Assembly (NCBI RefSeq): GCF_047663525.1
Contig: NC_092602.1
Span: forward strand, 2,053,501 to 2,117,500
DNA from: Anas platyrhynchos
Lineage: Eukaryota > Chordata > Aves > Anseriformes > Anatidae
DNA: 64,000 nt
Reading direction: 5' to 3'
In this document: one piece after another, positions 36,338 to 61,715 of the stretch
How positions within the stretch are numbered: the stretch's first letter is position 1
Layout: every line of letters starts with the position of its first letter
The notes under the pieces: model-generated
Databases searched by the model: none
Told to the model about the DNA's origin: nothing
The model's input: only the letters and a program-made list of their open reading frames with translations
Translations under genes and position numbers: made by a program

Positions 36338-38674
36338 TTAAACATCGTCATCATCTTCTTCTGTGTTCTGCTCCTCATCTTCAGAAGTCTCTGATGCCTC
36401 TGTGCATGAACGTGTAGTGAAGAACGCAGTGATTACATTGATGTATCTGATTGCAGCAATGAGGAGAGCGATCAGAACGATGGCAACAGGAACAGCGATC
36501 CCTAGCGCAGTCCCAAAAGCTTTATTTTGGACAGCCTCTGCCGTGGAGATTCTTAAGTGTGGCGGGGGGCCACTGTCCATGCTCCCTCCCACACCACGGA
36601 ACTGGCAGTAAGGGGGGGCCCAGCCAGCTTTGCAGTGGCAGTGCTCAAGGTTGTTGCAAACCCCTTTCCCCTGGCACAAAATGTTTGCATCGCACTTTGT
36701 TCTGACCACGGCGTCTGTGCACGTCTTATTAATGCAGATCTTTTCCTGACCACACTTGGTGCCATCGAGTCCTCCTCCTATATCAGGTACATCGACGCCA
36801 GCACGGTAGGCTGTGCCCCAGCACCACCCCTCAGACCCTGGCATCTGAATGATGGTTTCAGACCCCTCCAGGAAGGGAATCCTCCTCACATTCACACACT
36901 GCAGCCTGCCGCACAGAGCATTTTGGGGTTCACATGCCACAAAAGCAACTTCAGTCCCATCACCACCACAGTTGCCAAATCGATCCCCTTTCGTGTTCTG
37001 CTCTTTGAAGCAACTTTCTGGAGCACCCCGAGCTTCGTTCCCGAAGACTTTTCTGCACTGCTTGTCATAGGTTGCGCATTTCCCACGGTAGCAGTAGCCA
37101 TCGTCGCTGCATTGCGTCCCGTCATGTATGTACAGATCCTCTGGGCACCACTCCGAAGTCCCGTTGCAGTACTCGGGTAAGTCACACTCATCCACCTCTG
37201 GCCTGCACTTGTATCCCGCAGCACGGAAGCGGCATTTCTGACAGCACTGCCCAACGGAGCAGACAGCCCCCGGCTTCAGCCTGCAGTCTTTGTAGCAGCA
37301 GGGGTTGCCTTGGCAGTGCTGCGGCCCCCCGCAGTCACACTGCTCTCCCTCATCTATCACCTTGTTGCCACAATGCTTAAAATAGAAAAATCTGTTGGGC
37401 TCGGGGATGTTGTTTAAGCATTCGCCGTCCCCTCTGCTGAGCAGGTCTACAAAGTTCTGAAGGCTGCAGTTGCTGAAAGCCGAGGCGCCGTTGAGCGACT
37501 CTCCTGTCATGTAGCACTTGGTGGCTTTTCCACACACACACTCTTTTTTGTCATGCTCCATCCCCAGATTGTGGCCCAGCTCGTGAGTGAAAATAATTGA
37601 AAAGGTTATGAAATCCCTTCGTATGTGAGACACAATACCTGACTGATAACCAGGGTAGCAGATGCTACCTACATAGGCCAGCCCAACGGTGAATCCGAAG
37701 TCTGTGTAAGTAAATAAATGTGCGACGTCATACTTCATCCTGCTGGAAAGGTCTGTATTTACCCAGCTATTAAAATTTGTAAGAACTTCTTGTATATCCA
37801 GGCTGTTCTTGATTATGTTGCCACGTGTCCACATCTCCAGCCCAATCAGGCAGATGCGAATCTTCAGAGGATAATAGTACGTTTCTGATAAATTGATCGT
37901 ATCTGTAACCAGAGCCATCACAGAGGTTTCGTTGCTCCCTTGGTAAGAAAACAGCTGGTGGTCCACCACAATAAAGATCTCGACATACCTGGTGCGCATC
38001 AGTCTCCGAGACAAGTCTTGCTTCGCTGAAGGTATTTTAATACCCGTCAAGCCTGGTTGCTTTTGGATCGCTTCATCAGTCAATCCACACGTCGAAGGCT
38101 TGTCCTGGGTCATCTTCCGTCGATAGAGAAGGTGCTGGAAGGTCAGGGACCCTGGCACGGGCTCGATGCCGTAGCTCAGGTTCCCAATTTTCAGTCGTCC
38201 CCTCAGACCCGAGCAGGTGCTCAGCGCCACGAGGGAGCCGGGGCTGCCCTCCACGTAGCCCAGGTAGTAGCACTCCTCGGGGACATGGGGCTGCTCCACC
38301 ACCCTCCTCCCTCGGGGGCTGTAGGTGATGACCGGCAGGTTTTTCACCACGAGTCCCCGCGTCTGCGTGAGGTGGACGACGCGGTTCTCTCCCTCCACCC
38401 TGATGACATAGGACACCTCTCCCAACGCTGCCCGGCCTACCACGGGGGACAGCTTTTTTGGCCGGATTATCTCATGGACAGCGTAGCCGGGTGGCAGCCG
38501 ATGGCTGCCTGCCCTGGGGAGGAGAGGAGCCGCCAGAACTGCCCAAACGCCCAGCCTGAGGAGCAGGGCTTTGGCCTGGCCGCCATGACCTGCCTGGAGC
38601 CACCTCACCACCACAGCCTTCAAAATGGAGGCCAGACACCTCCGTGAGGGCTCTGCCAACCCTCGCACGGCCAT
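36338..38674 (-). CDS. Intronless ADAM metalloprotease-disintegrin with intact zinc site (ADAM1/20/21-like)
   Basis: Single-exon gene for a 778-residue type I membrane ADAM. The start is MAVRGLAEPS, chosen because it precedes the hydrophobic signal (LLLRLGVWAVLAAPLLPRAG); the frame stays open 108 codons further up, to 38998. Then: prodomain with a cysteine-switch-like Cys about residue 196 (STCGLT), a furin-type site RRLMR at 223-227, metalloprotease domain with HELGHNLGMEHD at 364-375 (DNA 37550-37585) and Met-turn KCYMTG, disintegrin domain from Cys 435 with loop CRPEVDECD, Cys-rich region, EGF-like module near 661-692, a transmembrane helix about 720-742 and a tail ending in acidic residues (EEDDDDV). 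All active-site residues are present, so it is probably a working protease. Its place between TMEM116 and MAPKAPK5 matches mammalian ADAM1; testis expression is only inferred. Confidence 0.93.
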   Translation of the reverse strand: MAVRGLAEPSRRCLASILKAVVVRWLQAGHGGQAKALLLRLGVWAVLAAPLLPRAGSHRLPPGYAVHEIIRPKKLSPVVGRAALGEVSYVIRVEGENRVVHLTQTRGLVVKNLPVITYSPRGRRVVEQPHVPEECYYLGYVEGSPGSLVALSTCSGLRGRLKIGNLSYGIEPVPGSLTFQHLLYRRKMTQDKPSTCGLTDEAIQKQPGLTGIKIPSAKQDLSRRLMRTRYVEIFIVVDHQLFSYQGSNETSVMALVTDTINLSETYYYPLKIRICLIGLEMWTRGNIIKNSLDIQEVLTNFNSWVNTDLSSRMKYDVAHLFTYTDFGFTVGLAYVGSICYPGYQSGIVSHIRRDFITFSIIFTHELGHNLGMEHDKKECVCGKATKCYMTGESLNGASAFSNCSLQNFVDLLSRGDGECLNNIPEPNRFFYFKHCGNKVIDEGEQCDCGGPQHCQGNPCCYKDCRLKPGAVCSVGQCCQKCRFRAAGYKCRPEVDECDLPEYCNGTSEWCPEDLYIHDGTQCSDDGYCYRGKCATYDKQCRKVFGNEARGAPESCFKEQNTKGDRFGNCGGDGTEVAFVACEPQNALCGRLQCVNVRRIPFLEGSETIIQMPGSEGWCWGTAYRAGVDVPDIGGGLDGTKCGQEKICINKTCTDAVVRTKCDANILCQGKGVCNNLEHCHCKAGWAPPYCQFRGVGGSMDSGPPPHLRISTAEAVQNKAFGTALGIAVPVAIVLIALLIAAIRYINVITAFFTTRSCTEASETSEDEEQNTEEDDDDV

Positions 38675-39330
38675 CTCGAGCCTATCTCCCTTCAGGTGCT
38701 CCGTTGGTGGCTGTGGCAGAGCCGGTGCCCTGCAGCTGATCCCCTCAGTGCTGCTCAAGAAGGTTCCAGAAAGGCTGTGAGGTGACAGGGATGAAGGCCA
38801 GGCGGCCCTGCTGCGCTTTGCTCTCTGAGGGCTGAGGCAGCCGCAGAGCTGCCGCCGCTCTTCCCTCGCTGCTCCGTGAGATTTGAGGAGCTGGGTGTCC
38901 TCAATACCCCCTCCACCTCCTCCCAAAAGGGGAATCCCTGCCCAGAGATCGCCTGCGAAGCGCAGTTTCTGAGATTTAACCACACCAGCACTCCTCACAG
39001 TGCAGCACCCGTGCCCCCACAGCAGCTGACGCCTGTCTCAGTTGCGGCCGTGTCCGCCAGTGCAAATGTGCAGCAGCATTTCAAACTAACCTGAGCCCCT
39101 CTGTCATTTCAGTCAATTTTTTTTTCTACCAAGGTGTATGAAAACAATTTCTTTTTGCTATTCTACAGCTATTCTAACTCTACACTTGAATCTAGATCAA
39201 TTTAAAATTAAGTCCACTGCAGCTGTGAGGCTGAAGCCAAGTCCTGCTTTCCACTGCTGCCACACGAGGTCCTATGCAGGGCAGTTTTGCCTCTCAGCTG
39301 GTTTAGCTCTGTCCTCTTCCACCTAGTCCT
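38675..39330 (-). other. Spacer between the two ADAM genes; upstream region of the first
   Basis: The left part (38675-38998) stays open in the ADAM reading frame but does not resemble an ADAM N-terminus, so it is treated as 5' UTR or promoter. The rest is about 330 bases holding the promoter of the left gene or the 3' UTR of the right one. No clear TATA box or polyadenylation hexamer was singled out. Confidence 0.5.
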
Positions 39331-41547
39331 TCACACCCCTTCAGGAGCCCGTTCTCTAGCCTGAAAGCATCCGACCACCCTGCTTAACACTCGGTGTGCT
39401 CTGAGCTTTCTCACACGGTCCATGACAAGAGCTGTGAGCACCACACCGGTAACAGTTAGCATGGTCATCCTGATGATGAAATTCATAAGCCCATTTTTAG
39501 TGACTGGCGTAGGCCCGCTGTCGATGCTTCCCCCAAAGCCGAAAAACTGGCAGTTGGGAGGTGCCCAGCCACGGTTGCAGTGGCAGTTGCCTTTGTTGTT
39601 GCAAACGCCTCTTCCTCTGCACGTGCTCTGGGCAGAGCAGCTGGGTGCCAAGTGCTTCTCCCTGAGGATGCACGTCTGGTTAATGCAGATCTTCTTCACC
39701 CCGCACTGCGTGCCATCCTCAATGGCTCCAATATCCAAGGTTTCCATGCCCAAGTGGTAGTCTGTGCCCCAGCACAAGGTATCGTCCACTGGGGTTTGAA
39801 TGATGGTTGAGTGCTCTTCCAGCCAAGGTAGATGCCAAACATTGATACACTGCACCCTCCCACACAGGACATTTTCGGGCTTACATTTCTGAAATTTGGT
39901 CCCTAGCCCATCTCCCTGGCAATTGCCAAACCGATCCCCTTTCATGTTCAGCTTCCTGTAACATTTTAGTGGAGCGGGCTCTGCTTTCTCACCAAAGATG
40001 TTCCTACACTGTAACATGCGTGATTTGCATTTGCCTGCGTAACAGTAGCCGTCCTCAGCGCACACTGTCCCATCTTGCTTGGTCACATCCGCTGGGCAAT
40101 GCTCAGATATCCCATTGCAATATTCAGGCAGGTCACAGGGATTGGTGCTCTCCCTGCACACTTCTCCTTCTGGGAGAGGCTTGCAATTCTTGCAGCAGAG
40201 CCCAGAAGTGCAAATGGCTCCTTCTTTCTTTCGGCAGCTGTTATCACAGCAAGGGTCCAATTCACACTGTGCTTCTGAGCCACAGTCACACTCCTCCCCG
40301 AGCTCCAGGATGCCGTTCCCACAGCGCTGCGGTACAAACATCGTTACTGATTCTGGGATGTTATTCAGACAGTGTCCTCGCCCTGATGCTATAAAATCAA
40401 AAAAGTACCTTGTGCTGCAGTTGCTGAATTCGTAGCTCACTGTGCTCTGTGCGTTCATGATGCATTTAGAGGCGTTTCCACACCTGCAGTACTTGTCATC
40501 ACGATCAATGCCGAGGACATACCCTAACTCGTGGGCGACGTAGACAGCAGTGTCCATGTAAGTCCGCTTGGCAAACGAAACAACAGCAGAAGCACGTTTT
40601 CTATCACAGGCACTGGCGAAGTTCGATTTGCCGCTCCTGTACAACGCTCCCGTGCTGTGACCAAAGTCCAACGAGGCAAACAGACACCCCACATCATACG
40701 CAACATGCGTAGGGCTTTGCTGGATCTGCCAAAGATTAAAATTGTGAAGGACCTCAGAAATGTTTTTGGTAATACTGATAGGGTTCTTCTCTGTCCAAAT
40801 CTCTAGCACAGCTAATAACACGCGAAGGCGGAAAGAAGAAAACAGCCCGTCCACCAGATTGATTATTTCAATAACTTCCAACATCACGTTAGTTATGTCT
40901 CCACCGAAAGCGTCAAACCCTTCCTTGTCCACCACGACGAGGAGTTCCAGATACCGCATGTGCCCCTGGTCCTTTAACTGCCCTTTTGCTGTACCATGCC
41001 CTGGAAATTGCCTGCCTCTCTGGGGCGTTTTGTAGATCACCGTTCCAGGAACCGCCACCTCCCTCTGCAACAGAAGATGCTCAGATGCAGGGGAAGCTGC
41101 CAGGGGCTCAATGCTGTAGCTCAAGTTTCCAATCTGCAGCAGTCCTCTGAGCCCAGAGCAGGTAGTCAGAGTCACCATGGAGTCTGGGATGCCTTCCACG
41201 TAGCCGTGGTAATAGCAATCTGCTAGCACACGGGGCTGTTCGATCATGATTTTCCCTTGAGAGTCACGAGTGAATATAGGGAGGTTTTTTATTATAAAGT
41301 TTGTCTTCTGCCTGAGGTGAATGGTGTAATTTACCCTCTGAATGCTGATGACGTAGGACATGCTGTCCCGGCTGGCTTTCCCTGCCTTGGGGCCAAGTTT
41401 CCTTGGAATGACTATCTCGTAGGCTGCACTGCCCCAGGTGGGCTGGGGGCTGCAGTCTGCGTGGGGCAGCAGGAGCAAGAAGCAGCCCAGCGTGAGGAGA
41501 ATCCCATTCCCCATCAGGAAACACCTTGGCATGACCCACGGCTGCAT
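39331..41547 (-). CDS. Intronless ADAM pseudoprotease-disintegrin, paralogue of the neighbouring ADAM gene
   Basis: Single-exon gene for a 738-residue ADAM. The start MQPWVMPRCF is chosen because it directly precedes the signal peptide (GILLTLGCFLLLLPHADC); an in-frame ATG at 41676 would add 43 unlikely residues. Domain order is the same as in its neighbour: prodomain, metalloprotease, disintegrin (Cys 409 onward, loop CRESTNPCD), Cys-rich, EGF-like (CHCNRGWAPPNCQ), transmembrane helix and short basic tail ending APEGV. The zinc motif is degenerate, HELGYVLGIDRD at 339-350 (DNA 40498-40533): the second and third histidines are Tyr and Arg, while Glu remains. The prodomain lacks the STCGLT cysteine and no furin-type site precedes MRYLELLVVVD. 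The frame is intact over 2.2 kb, so it is not a pseudogene; adhesion or chaperone-type roles are known for inactive ADAMs. Confidence 0.92.
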   Translation of the reverse strand: MQPWVMPRCFLMGNGILLTLGCFLLLLPHADCSPQPTWGSAAYEIVIPRKLGPKAGKASRDSMSYVISIQRVNYTIHLRQKTNFIIKNLPIFTRDSQGKIMIEQPRVLADCYYHGYVEGIPDSMVTLTTCSGLRGLLQIGNLSYSIEPLAASPASEHLLLQREVAVPGTVIYKTPQRGRQFPGHGTAKGQLKDQGHMRYLELLVVVDKEGFDAFGGDITNVMLEVIEIINLVDGLFSSFRLRVLLAVLEIWTEKNPISITKNISEVLHNFNLWQIQQSPTHVAYDVGCLFASLDFGHSTGALYRSGKSNFASACDRKRASAVVSFAKRTYMDTAVYVAHELGYVLGIDRDDKYCRCGNASKCIMNAQSTVSYEFSNCSTRYFFDFIASGRGHCLNNIPESVTMFVPQRCGNGILELGEECDCGSEAQCELDPCCDNSCRKKEGAICTSGLCCKNCKPLPEGEVCRESTNPCDLPEYCNGISEHCPADVTKQDGTVCAEDGYCYAGKCKSRMLQCRNIFGEKAEPAPLKCYRKLNMKGDRFGNCQGDGLGTKFQKCKPENVLCGRVQCINVWHLPWLEEHSTIIQTPVDDTLCWGTDYHLGMETLDIGAIEDGTQCGVKKICINQTCILREKHLAPSCSAQSTCRGRGVCNNKGNCHCNRGWAPPNCQFFGFGGSIDSGPTPVTKNGLMNFIIRMTMLTVTGVVLTALVMDRVRKLRAHRVLSRVVGCFQARERAPEGV

Positions 41548-41699
41548 CCGGCTGGAGCCACGGTCACCGGCACGGGGCAGGAGGCGAAGCAGAGCCGCTC
41601 CTGGGGCTGGCATCCAGCTGGAACGGAAGGGCCCGAGGAGAGGCCGTTTCCCCAGCTCCACTTCGAACACAAACATTCCACGGGGGGGACAGGATTTCC

Positions 41700-42700
41700 A
41701 GGCACCAGCAGGAGCAGCATCCTGTTAAATACCATCCCATCCCACCACTAAGAGCCTGCTGTGCCCTGCTTGGGCTGACCCCGTTTGCTGAGAGCACGAC
41801 GAGCCAGTGCTGCTACAGCAATTTGTTTAAAAGGGGATTAAGCCTTCCTAAGTGGAAAGCAACAGAAGATTACCAGGAAAACAATGAGGATTTGGTTGCT
41901 AATGGGTTCGGCACAGGGTGAGAGCCTGCAGTGGCTGTTGACAGATTTCCTTGCAGGGCACATCACTCAGCTGAGTGCCTGTCACCAAATGTTTTAACCG
42001 TTCAGGGAAGTTTCCTTGCTGGAAGGGGAGATGCATACATTGGGCCAGGCATCCTTCTTCTGTGAGTACAGAAGAGTCTTTTCTTCTACGCTTATAGAGT
42101 ATTTGGCCGCCTTAAATACACTTGGGATGCTTGGAACTTGTTCTCTCACTCCCCTTCCCACCAGCCTGAACAAAGGCCAACCTACTTCTCACCTACCAGT
42201 TTCTCACCGGCTGCCAGTCCTTCCACAGTGCCCTGCCAGTCGTCCTCCTCTCCTACAGACACCAGGAACGCTCTTGGCAGAATGGAGGAGTTGTTAGATT
42301 CAACAGGGGGAATGTCATAAACACTAAGTGCTACTCGAGCTGCACAGAGCAATTCATCCATCCCTTTCCCTGGAAGCTGTAGCTACAAAAAAAAATAAAA
42401 AATTGATCTTCAGGAGTTAACCTGCAGCAGCGGGGATGTCCTGCTGCCATCTAACGGCATTTAGAGGCGCTTTTCAGGCTCTGTCACCAGGCAGAGCACA
42501 CAAATTCCTAGGGCTTTACCCAGCCTATCTTGTTGGCCGCTCATTCACCTCAAAGAGTTGTGTTACAGAAGCAAATGCCTACCAGCAGTGGTTTCTCACA
42601 GTGCTGAGGCAGCAGGGAGCACAACAGCACAGCTCCGGGGCTCTGGGCACCACCATCCTCTCCCCTTCTGTGCTAAAGAGACTTGGGGACCAAAAAAAAG
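41700..42700. other. Intergenic stretch upstream of the second ADAM gene
   Basis: No gene is supported. It presumably includes the promoter of the pseudoprotease ADAM gene near 41.6-41.9 kb. An A-rich run lies at about 42387-42403. Nothing else stands out by eye. Confidence 0.5.
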
Positions 42701-45700
42701 AAGCCAGTAACTTTTAAGTTTAGTAAAATCATTTATATACATTGATGCGTAATATTTACAATATAATACTGATCCGAAATAAACTAACATGGTACAGGTA
42801 ACACTGGAAAGGAGAAATGCAAACATTTTAATACACAGAAGTTAAACGTGGCAGATGATGACAGATTCAGATTTCCTAAAGAAAAACCTGAAGTAATGAC
42901 AGCAAAACTTTGACATGTTGCTATTTCCAATCAAAAACTCTTTCTCCTAGTCAATTCTCCTAACCTTTCAACATATATACCTTAAAATAATCAAGTCACA
43001 GGAGCAGTCAGATATACATAAAATTTTGAAAAGGTCAAATGATTTCTGAGATTCTTGTCTTAAATAAAACTCTAAGAAAAAAAAAAAAACAACTACATAG
43101 CTTTCCCACATCCTTTTAGTGTTTTTACAAAGAATGTCTTCTTTGTTCCCACACAACTCTTCCATCTCAAGATATGTACAATATTCACAGTCTTCTGTAA
43201 AGGATCAGTAGATTTATTACCAACTCAAATGTTACATAATCAAGACAAGGTATCTTGCATTTATGTCAACCAAAAAATAAGAAACCCAGGAAGAAGAAAG
43301 TAAAATGTAACTTTAAAATAAGCCAATTAGATCAATTCAAGTCTATTTAATTTTGAAATCTAAAACAACTTGTTTTCAAGAGTAAAATAATCAACTTTCT
43401 TATAGAAATAAAACCATTTGACCTAGAATTTTCAAATTGCATTTTCTTAAATCTGTCCTTCCCTACCTCCATTTCAGATCAGGCCATTCTTACTTCTCAC
43501 AGACACTAAAATCAACAGTAAACCCATAAAACGCAGTTCCTCATCACAAAAGCCCTTAGAAATGTGACTTCCCTCCAGACACCAAAACACTTCACAGTCA
43601 ATCACAAGTGTACCCACCTCACTATCAGTTACTGCTTGAAATGACCCTGTTGTGTAAGTGAGGAGAGCACCAGGAGAGGAGGCACTCTCTGAAGCAGTCA
43701 GATCCTGTTTTCTCTGCTTATTTCTAAGCTGCCTTGGATGGCAGCGAGCAGCAGCTGCTCTCCCTCCAAGGTGCTCCCCACTGCACAAACCTCTCATGGT
43801 ACTACAGAAGTAGGCTGAAGCCATGTCCTAAAGACCATTACACCTCAGCGTACAAGCCTTGCTACTGTCATCTTTAACACCAGAGCAACCTGCCAGAGAA
43901 AAAAGAAGTCCCAGTGTGTTACACTCTGCGGTGCTCACAAGCTGCTTGGATCTCAGCAGACTGCGGCGTGGCAGTAGCCTGCTGAACCCACTGTGTTAAC
44001 AATGAGAGTAGCTACAACCTGATCCATTTTTCTGCTCAGAAGTTCTGGCTCTCCAGAAACTGCCAGAGTATCTTCCTCCTCAGAGGGTAGAGCTGCAAAA
44101 GTGCTTTTGTAGGGAGTTTCCTGCACTCCCGTTCAAACACAGGAGAATTCCTTGCTTATTTCTCTATTTTCCATACTTAAAAGTTCCCATACACTGAGAT
44201 TTCCCAGTGGAAAAACAAAAAAAACACCACACAGATTTCAAGTTTAAAAGGAAATGATCTATACGTTTCAAGATTGTGTGGATGTTGACACGACCTGGAA
44301 TTTAGGGCAAGGAGAGAAATGCACATAGGGCCTGCAAACTTGCTGATACTACCAAGAAACAACAAACACTCTTGTCACCTGCTAATTCTCTACAGTTGTC
44401 ATCAATGCATGTCAGTACACAAATATTCCATGTAGTGTCAGAAGTACAATTCTGGCTTATGCAAAAACTCCCCATTTCCATCAGAGAAAGTGACGGTTAA
44501 ATAGGGACTGTGGTTCTTACTGTGGAATAAATCAAGCACTGGAAAACTCTCAACAGGATTAAAAGAAAGCTGACAAGGTGCTGACGAAGAATGGGAAATG
44601 AAGCATCTCCTTCATGTAGAAAAACTAAGTTACTGCTTAAAAAATTTCATAGAAAGAGTCAGACACTGGTTTGCCATCCAAGCTAAAGGTTACAAGGAAG
44701 TCTGTTATAGAAAAAAGACAAAAAAGAACAAGGCTGGACTGCCGTAAGAGTAGATTGGGAGATTCATGGCTCAGGTTTGTAAATGTAAACCCAAAATTAA
44801 CGAGCTATGAAATATAACAATAATGTTCAAGAGTCGTTACTAATAGCCCTGAATTGGCACTTCAGTCTGCAGACCAAACTCATTCAGTGTCTGCACAGGT
44901 TTAGTACCAAAATATCTCTATAAAAAGCCTTCGACCAGTCTCAAAAGAAAGAAAAGTGTCAGAAGGTAGAAAACTAGAAATATGTACAGATTCTTTTCAT
45001 TTGTTTGTTTCATTAAAATAAAAAAGCAGCTTTTGGAGCCAATGTTCCAGACTAGTGTAAGAATCTGCCCTGGGCGGCCTCATGGTCCAGGCAGCATAAG
45101 GACATGTGTCAAGGAGCAGCCCTGCATCTGTTGCTCCGCCAGGAGGAGCTCGAAGGCATCAAAGAGACGGGGAGCTTGGACTCCAGAGGGTGACACAAGA
45201 GAAGGATCACTGGTGGACTCACACAGCAGCACTATGACCCTTGCCAGGATGATCTCTTTCAAACGAGAGAGGACAAGTTTGAAAACAAAAGTTGGATCTT
45301 CTAGAGTGGAAAAAATAAGGTGGAAACAGAACTTCTGATCTGGGGACAAAACAAATAGACCCCACGCTTACTGTTGTCTACAGAAGATCCCATCATGAAA
45401 AGAAAAATACCTCGTACATAAGGAACTAGAACATTCTTTGATTCTGCTGTTGAACGGTATGATAAAAAGAGGAGCTTTATGCTGAATGGCCATTAAGCCT
45501 TAAAGTAGGTCCAGGGACGATGGGTTACAGAAGAAAGAAAGAGGGCTACTGATCAGAACTGAAAAATGCAGCAAGCGTTTGGACTCAGGTGCCCTTGGCA
45601 AGGCCAAGCACGGCTCTTGGGTCATCTAGCGAAACAGAAGGCTATTTTGTTGCCTCTACATAAAGACTCAGAATTTAGGTGCAAAGGATAGCTATGAAGT

Positions 45701-46107
45701 TTGTATTTCACAGCACTTGCTTCAAGTACTTACTGAGCAGGGTGTTGAGAAACTGTGGCTGTCTTGTTCACATATATAGTCACTGCAGCTGGCTGTATGT
45801 ATAGCAGATGGAAGGCAGCTTCTGCAACTGGTTATTAAGAAAAAGAATGGTCTTTAACAATATAATTTGCCCCATCTGGGGGGACTCATGATTAACAGTA
45901 CATAAGTGATCATATATACCTCAAGGAACTGAGTTTTAAAAAAATATTACAGTACCAATGATTTTTTGTATCTACAACTATACAGCATTTTCAAGCAGTA
46001 TGGAAATTTCATGAAATAATTATGATTTATTAATTTACATAAAAATACTTTTTACAGTTAAAGAATAAATCTTAAATGGTAAAAAAAATAAGATTAAGAA
46101 GCTCCAG
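42701..46107 (-). other. AT-rich region downstream of MAPKAPK5, possible extended 3' UTR
   Basis: No coding exon is supported. On the minus strand the first AATAAA after the MAPKAPK5 stop is at 46026-46031, 77 bases away, giving a short 3' UTR. Another AATAAA lies at 43213-43218. The whole stretch is AT-rich and free of strong open frames, as expected of a long 3' UTR, but a simple intergenic spacer is equally possible. Transcript data would decide. Confidence 0.35.
46026..46031 (-). terminator. Polyadenylation signal AATAAA of MAPKAPK5 (proximal)
   Basis: Canonical hexamer on the minus strand (TTTATT on plus), 77 bases beyond the TAG stop. It is a good candidate for the short-form 3' end. 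Confidence 0.5.

Positions 46108-61715
<15,608 letters not shown>

Noticed and set aside
36557-37180. Plus-strand open frame of 207 codons
   Set aside because: Shadow of the minus-strand ADAM coding sequence; its protein has no recognisable content.
39331-41547. Treating the second ADAM as a pseudogene because of its broken zinc motif
   Set aside because: The frame, signal peptide, all cysteine-rich domains and membrane helix are intact; only catalysis-related residues are lost.
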